From Amoeboaphelidium protococcarum (taxonomy: Eukaryota > Aphelidiomycota > Aphelidea), in assembly GCA_023515745.1 (NCBI GenBank), contig JALECJ010000056.1, forward strand, positions 1,101,409 to 1,165,408: a stretch of DNA of 64,000 nt, in the 5' to 3' direction. This document shows, in pieces, positions 60,386-64,000 of the stretch (within the stretch, counting starts at the first letter, position 1; each line of letters starts with the position of its first letter). The notes under the pieces were generated by a model. That model saw only the letters and a list, made by a program, of their open reading frames with translations, did not search any database and had not been told where the DNA came from. A program made the position numbers and the translations under genes.

Positions 60386-63300
60386 TCAAAGCAATTAAAG
60401 TGCATTCATTAATTGTGGAATCTATGAGAAATTCTACAGCGACTTTAAACGTTCGTAAAATACCGGACATTCTATAGACTCGCAGGAAGTGGCAGCGTCC
60501 ACACCTTGATGGGCGCAACAATTCTAACAGACTTTCACAAGTGCCAAATACTTGGACTCTGCCACTGAAGCTTTACTATTTAAATTCATTGCAGTAATAT
60601 CAGGTCTCTGTAAGCATTCTTGACACAGCAACTACTACTTTTGTCGCTACATCGACTACTATTGTTACTTTGAACCAGTAGACTTTCCACAAGCGTAGCA
60701 GTGTTGTGATTAATAAAACTTTTCAAGGGTATTCACAGCTTTATGGTTAGTAGCCGCAGCCTTCTGAACAACATTGTAATCGAATGGCAGAAGTTGATCG
60801 ACAGAGTACTTTATAATCTTTCCAACTTTAGGCATCTCTGTGTACCATGACATTATATCACATCCAATCAAGTCGAACACTCTGGCAAGCGCAGGTATAA
60901 TCTATTTGGTAATATAATACTCTGCATTCAAACGGCATCCACCAGGATCACGCATAAAATCTTCAGGTGAAATTACACAATCAACCAGACGTGCATCCTT
61001 GGACAAGTACCTGACCAGGTAAGGGACCCGTTCTCCATACTGCGGCTCATCTCTTCGATCTCGGGCCATTTTGTCAACACTTAGCACAGCTCCAGGCGGA
61101 CCTATACCATTCTCAGAGTAGGTGCCCAACTTGACTTCTTTTGCGATGACAAAGTCTTAAAGTGATACGCGCCCGCTCTATATCTTTTACCACTGCATCT
61201 ACAAATACCGCTTCAACTCTGACATGTCCTGTGAGCGGAACAGAATCTTCAAGCTGGATTCCATAATCTTGGCCACAGCTGGGCATCCATCTCTTCGCAC
61301 AGTCTCTATGCCCTTGGCGTCGAACTCCCCTTCCACACTCTGCTCACTCTCAAACTTCCAGCCAACGTAACGCTTCTTACTCAGCAGCACCGATGGATGA
61401 TAAACCTTTTCAAATTTCAACTTCATTGGATACGGATTCTGACGGGTGATGGTGTCTGCAATCTCTCTACCAACACTGAATGCCCGTTCCCGACTAGAAC
61501 CATCCATGTATATGAACATGGAATCGGTATCTGCATAGACAACTCGCGCATTCCACTGTGGATGTTCATTAACCTACCTGATTGCCCGCTCCAACGTCTC
61601 CCTTCCCATCTGCACAATGGAATCAGAGACATCGACACATGGCATGCGGCCACTGAAACTGGCAGAGGTATAGCCATACGTCACATTGGCAATATACTTT
61701 AAGCCAAGCTATCTAGCATCCAGAATTCTAGTCAGCGCTTTCCTATTCTTGTACAACTTCATGCTATCCTTTATCATAATACGTGTATCCAGCACCTCTG
61801 ACAACATCTTTTTCAGTATGCCGTCACGTCGCGTTGCTTTGAGAAATGCAACACCATTCGGACTGGCATTCAACTGCTATGCAAATCCTTATTCCGATTC
61901 TACTGGCATCATTTATCGTAATTACTAAGGATCAACTTTATAATCCGCAAATCCAAGCGTATCCAGATGCTGAGGTGTACATTTACCCAAACAGGTGGAA
62001 AAGCAGTAATTGTAAGCAATCATTATGGATGGATACAGAGACTGGAAATCCAATACCACCAATGGACACTTATAGAATGCAGATTCCGGCTCCATGACAA
62101 GAGGCAGACATTCCAAGGCACGCATCTACCTCACCTGCTACCTGGATGGAGATATGAGCAAGTAATTCTCCGGTTTAGCAATTCTGGCCATCATGGACTC
62201 CACCTTGAACTGAGAGCCGCGGGATATGACAGCATAAAACTATACACCAAACACCTTGGCAAACTCCGCCGTCCTAATTAGTATATTACACTCATCCAGC
62301 ATCTTTAAAGTGTTCAGACTCATATCAGAATAGTATTACACCACCCGATATCGGTCCAATCCATCCCGTCCCCAATACCACCGAGATAGACTGAACGGCG
62401 AGAACTTGGGCACTCTACGATGCAGCACATGATACATCATAGTCTGATACGTGTAAGAAGTCAGCGCCATCTCAGCTCTAAACAATCGCCATGCATTAAG
62501 TACAATCCGTCCAGTGACTTTTAATCCTGACGCTTTCTAGTAGCCCCACTCATTAGCTTTCATATTGAGTCCTTCATTACGATGTTCATTGTTCTCATCA
62601 CTGTTAATACCTCCATGACCTCTTGTATTTATACGATGATCAGCAAAGGATCTACTAATCATTTTACAAAGGTCAATCTTGTATTAACTATAAGCTCTTT
62701 CTGCTGCATATCCCCAAGAAGACATATGTATCTCATAACCGAGTATAATTTCAGGATCATAATCACGTACCAACTGGATCAGGCAATTGATCATTTGTAA
62801 TTCATCCGCAACTAATATCAGAATGTGCTCAGTTAATGGAAGTTGCCTAAGTCCTTCATCTTTGATCATCATGACTATTCTCTTATAACCGAATCCACTA
62901 TCAGGATCATTTTGATTGCCATTGACTCCACCAATAAAATCATCACGCATATCATTATCATCTTCATTGTCATTGTCAGAGTTGACTTTAAATTTAGAAT
63001 CTTAAACAGTCAGCATCATACACTGAATAGGATCCCTACTAGGATCAGGCTTACGTTCCTTATCATGTACAGAGGCGTGCAGTTCCAATGACATTACAGT
63101 CACCAAGTCACATTCAGAATTACGATTCTCCTGTACAGAAGCACTAGCCAATTTAAAGTCTCTACCAGCCATGATCATTGTAGGTCCATCAATTTATGAG
63201 ATATCAACTCTATTTTTACCCTTAGTGTCGCCTTTATCATTTATGATGGTTGTAGGAGATGACTAATTATGCAATAACATTTACTACTAGTGCTACCTCT

Positions 63301-64000
63301 AGAGAGACAATTCACGCTAGACTTATTGATACGATGGCGGTCGCATAACAGGAGTGAAGTACTTTGATTATCTATCAGACAATGACCATACGACATGAGG
63401 CAGTACAGATTAGAACCGTTCTCCACCAACAGCTGCATCTGGTCCTCCAACTTTAAACAAAGCACCGCCAAACTGTCTCGCCTTCTTACCAACATCTTTC
63501 ACCTAAGAATAGAATGGATCTCGATACTGCACAGGGATTACACATGATTTAACTTCAGCCAAGACTTGCTCATACGATGGAGGTGATAATTGTGTAAAGT
63601 GATGACTTGGTTAACTTAATTCTGCTTAAGTACCTTCAACCGGTTCTATCCCAGTGCATTAAGATTTGAGCTTCTGGGATGGAGAGTGTACCATTGGTTT
63701 ATCACTCCAATGCTCAATTTATCTACCAACTTTCTAAGGGGACCACATGGCATCTAAATTGCTTATAAAGTTACTAGATTCCATATTTACTTGATTAATC
63801 GTATCATCTCTATGAACATTCTACTAAGATAGCAGATTAGATTCAATGTTGGAAGCATAAATGTCATCCTGAGAAGCCTTCTTCTATGCCATCCACGCCA
63901 ATAAATCATCAAGTTCACTATCACTACTTTCATGTTCATTCTCAAGAGAATCGTCTGCAATACCATTGTCAAACTGCTACTGCTACTTTTATAAATTCTC
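60386..64000 (-). CDS. REV3L: DNA polymerase zeta catalytic subunit, N-terminus off the right edge
   Basis: About 1,204 C-terminal residues are in the window, one frame ending at TGA 60386. Family-B translesion polymerase. From the N-terminal side: the inactive exonuclease-like region ([35 protein letters not shown]), [40 protein letters not shown], motif [21 protein letters not shown], motif [21 protein letters not shown] and [15 protein letters not shown], all REV3 signatures. The C-terminal metal sites are CYACG...CQEC (CysA) and CQNC...CESIEC (CysB, the usual Fe-S site that binds the small subunits). It is convergent with dynein, 152 bp apart. The missing part is the N-terminal domain. 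Confidence 0.96.

Overview
This window is nuclear DNA of a unicellular-type eukaryote that reads TAA and TAG as glutamine and stops only at TGA (the code-6 pattern). With that code nearly every gene opens into a full-length, recognisable eukaryotic protein, for example NAC-beta at 5004-5525, POLE2 at 12121-13896 and a 4,452-residue cytoplasmic dynein heavy chain at 46875-60233. Introns are few, short (47-76 bp where best supported) and nearly all end in TGTAG. Base composition is moderate, not extremely AT-rich. Classical code-6 groups are ciliates, hexamitids, oxymonads and ulvophycean algae. Genes for folate, L-2-hydroxyglutarate and Commander functions argue against a reduced anaerobe such as a hexamitid. 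The exact lineage cannot be fixed from this window.

Layout. 1-11 kb: L-2-hydroxyglutarate dehydrogenase (its C-terminus lies off the left edge), a Brr6/Brl1 nuclear-envelope protein, the tail-anchored ER protein RAMP4, an unknown two-exon gene, NAC-beta, a short MTHFR, and a 1,344-residue transposase-like protein carrying an exonuclease domain. 12-24 kb: POLE2, CCDC22, a reticulon-like ER membrane protein with a possible LIR motif, ITPA (four exons), an O-fucosyltransferase-like type II membrane protein, and an importin-13/transportin-3-like karyopherin. 24-37 kb: an unknown protein, a RUS/DUF647 membrane protein, a secreted unknown, URB1, a one-domain voltage-gated cation channel, a small membrane protein and SEC61 beta. 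37-42 kb: a gene-poor stretch with one probable coiled-coil gene and only doubtful ORFs. 42-64 kb: a secreted DPBB (expansin/barwin-like) protein, a FANCM/Mph1 helicase, dynein heavy chain, and DNA polymerase zeta catalytic subunit REV3 (its N-terminus lies off the right edge).

The genes are ordinary eukaryotic housekeeping genes on alternating strands, with no operon logic. Shared themes are the ER translocon and membrane (SEC61B, RAMP4, NAC-beta, reticulon-like protein), genome maintenance (POLE2, REV3, FANCM, ITPA) and trafficking (dynein, CCDC22, karyopherin). Upstream regions repeatedly carry pyrimidine runs and an AACGCG-type motif, a candidate shared promoter element.

Limits. All reading frames were traced by hand. 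Because only one codon stops translation, random open frames of 100 or more codons are common, so unconfirmed small ORFs are scored low.
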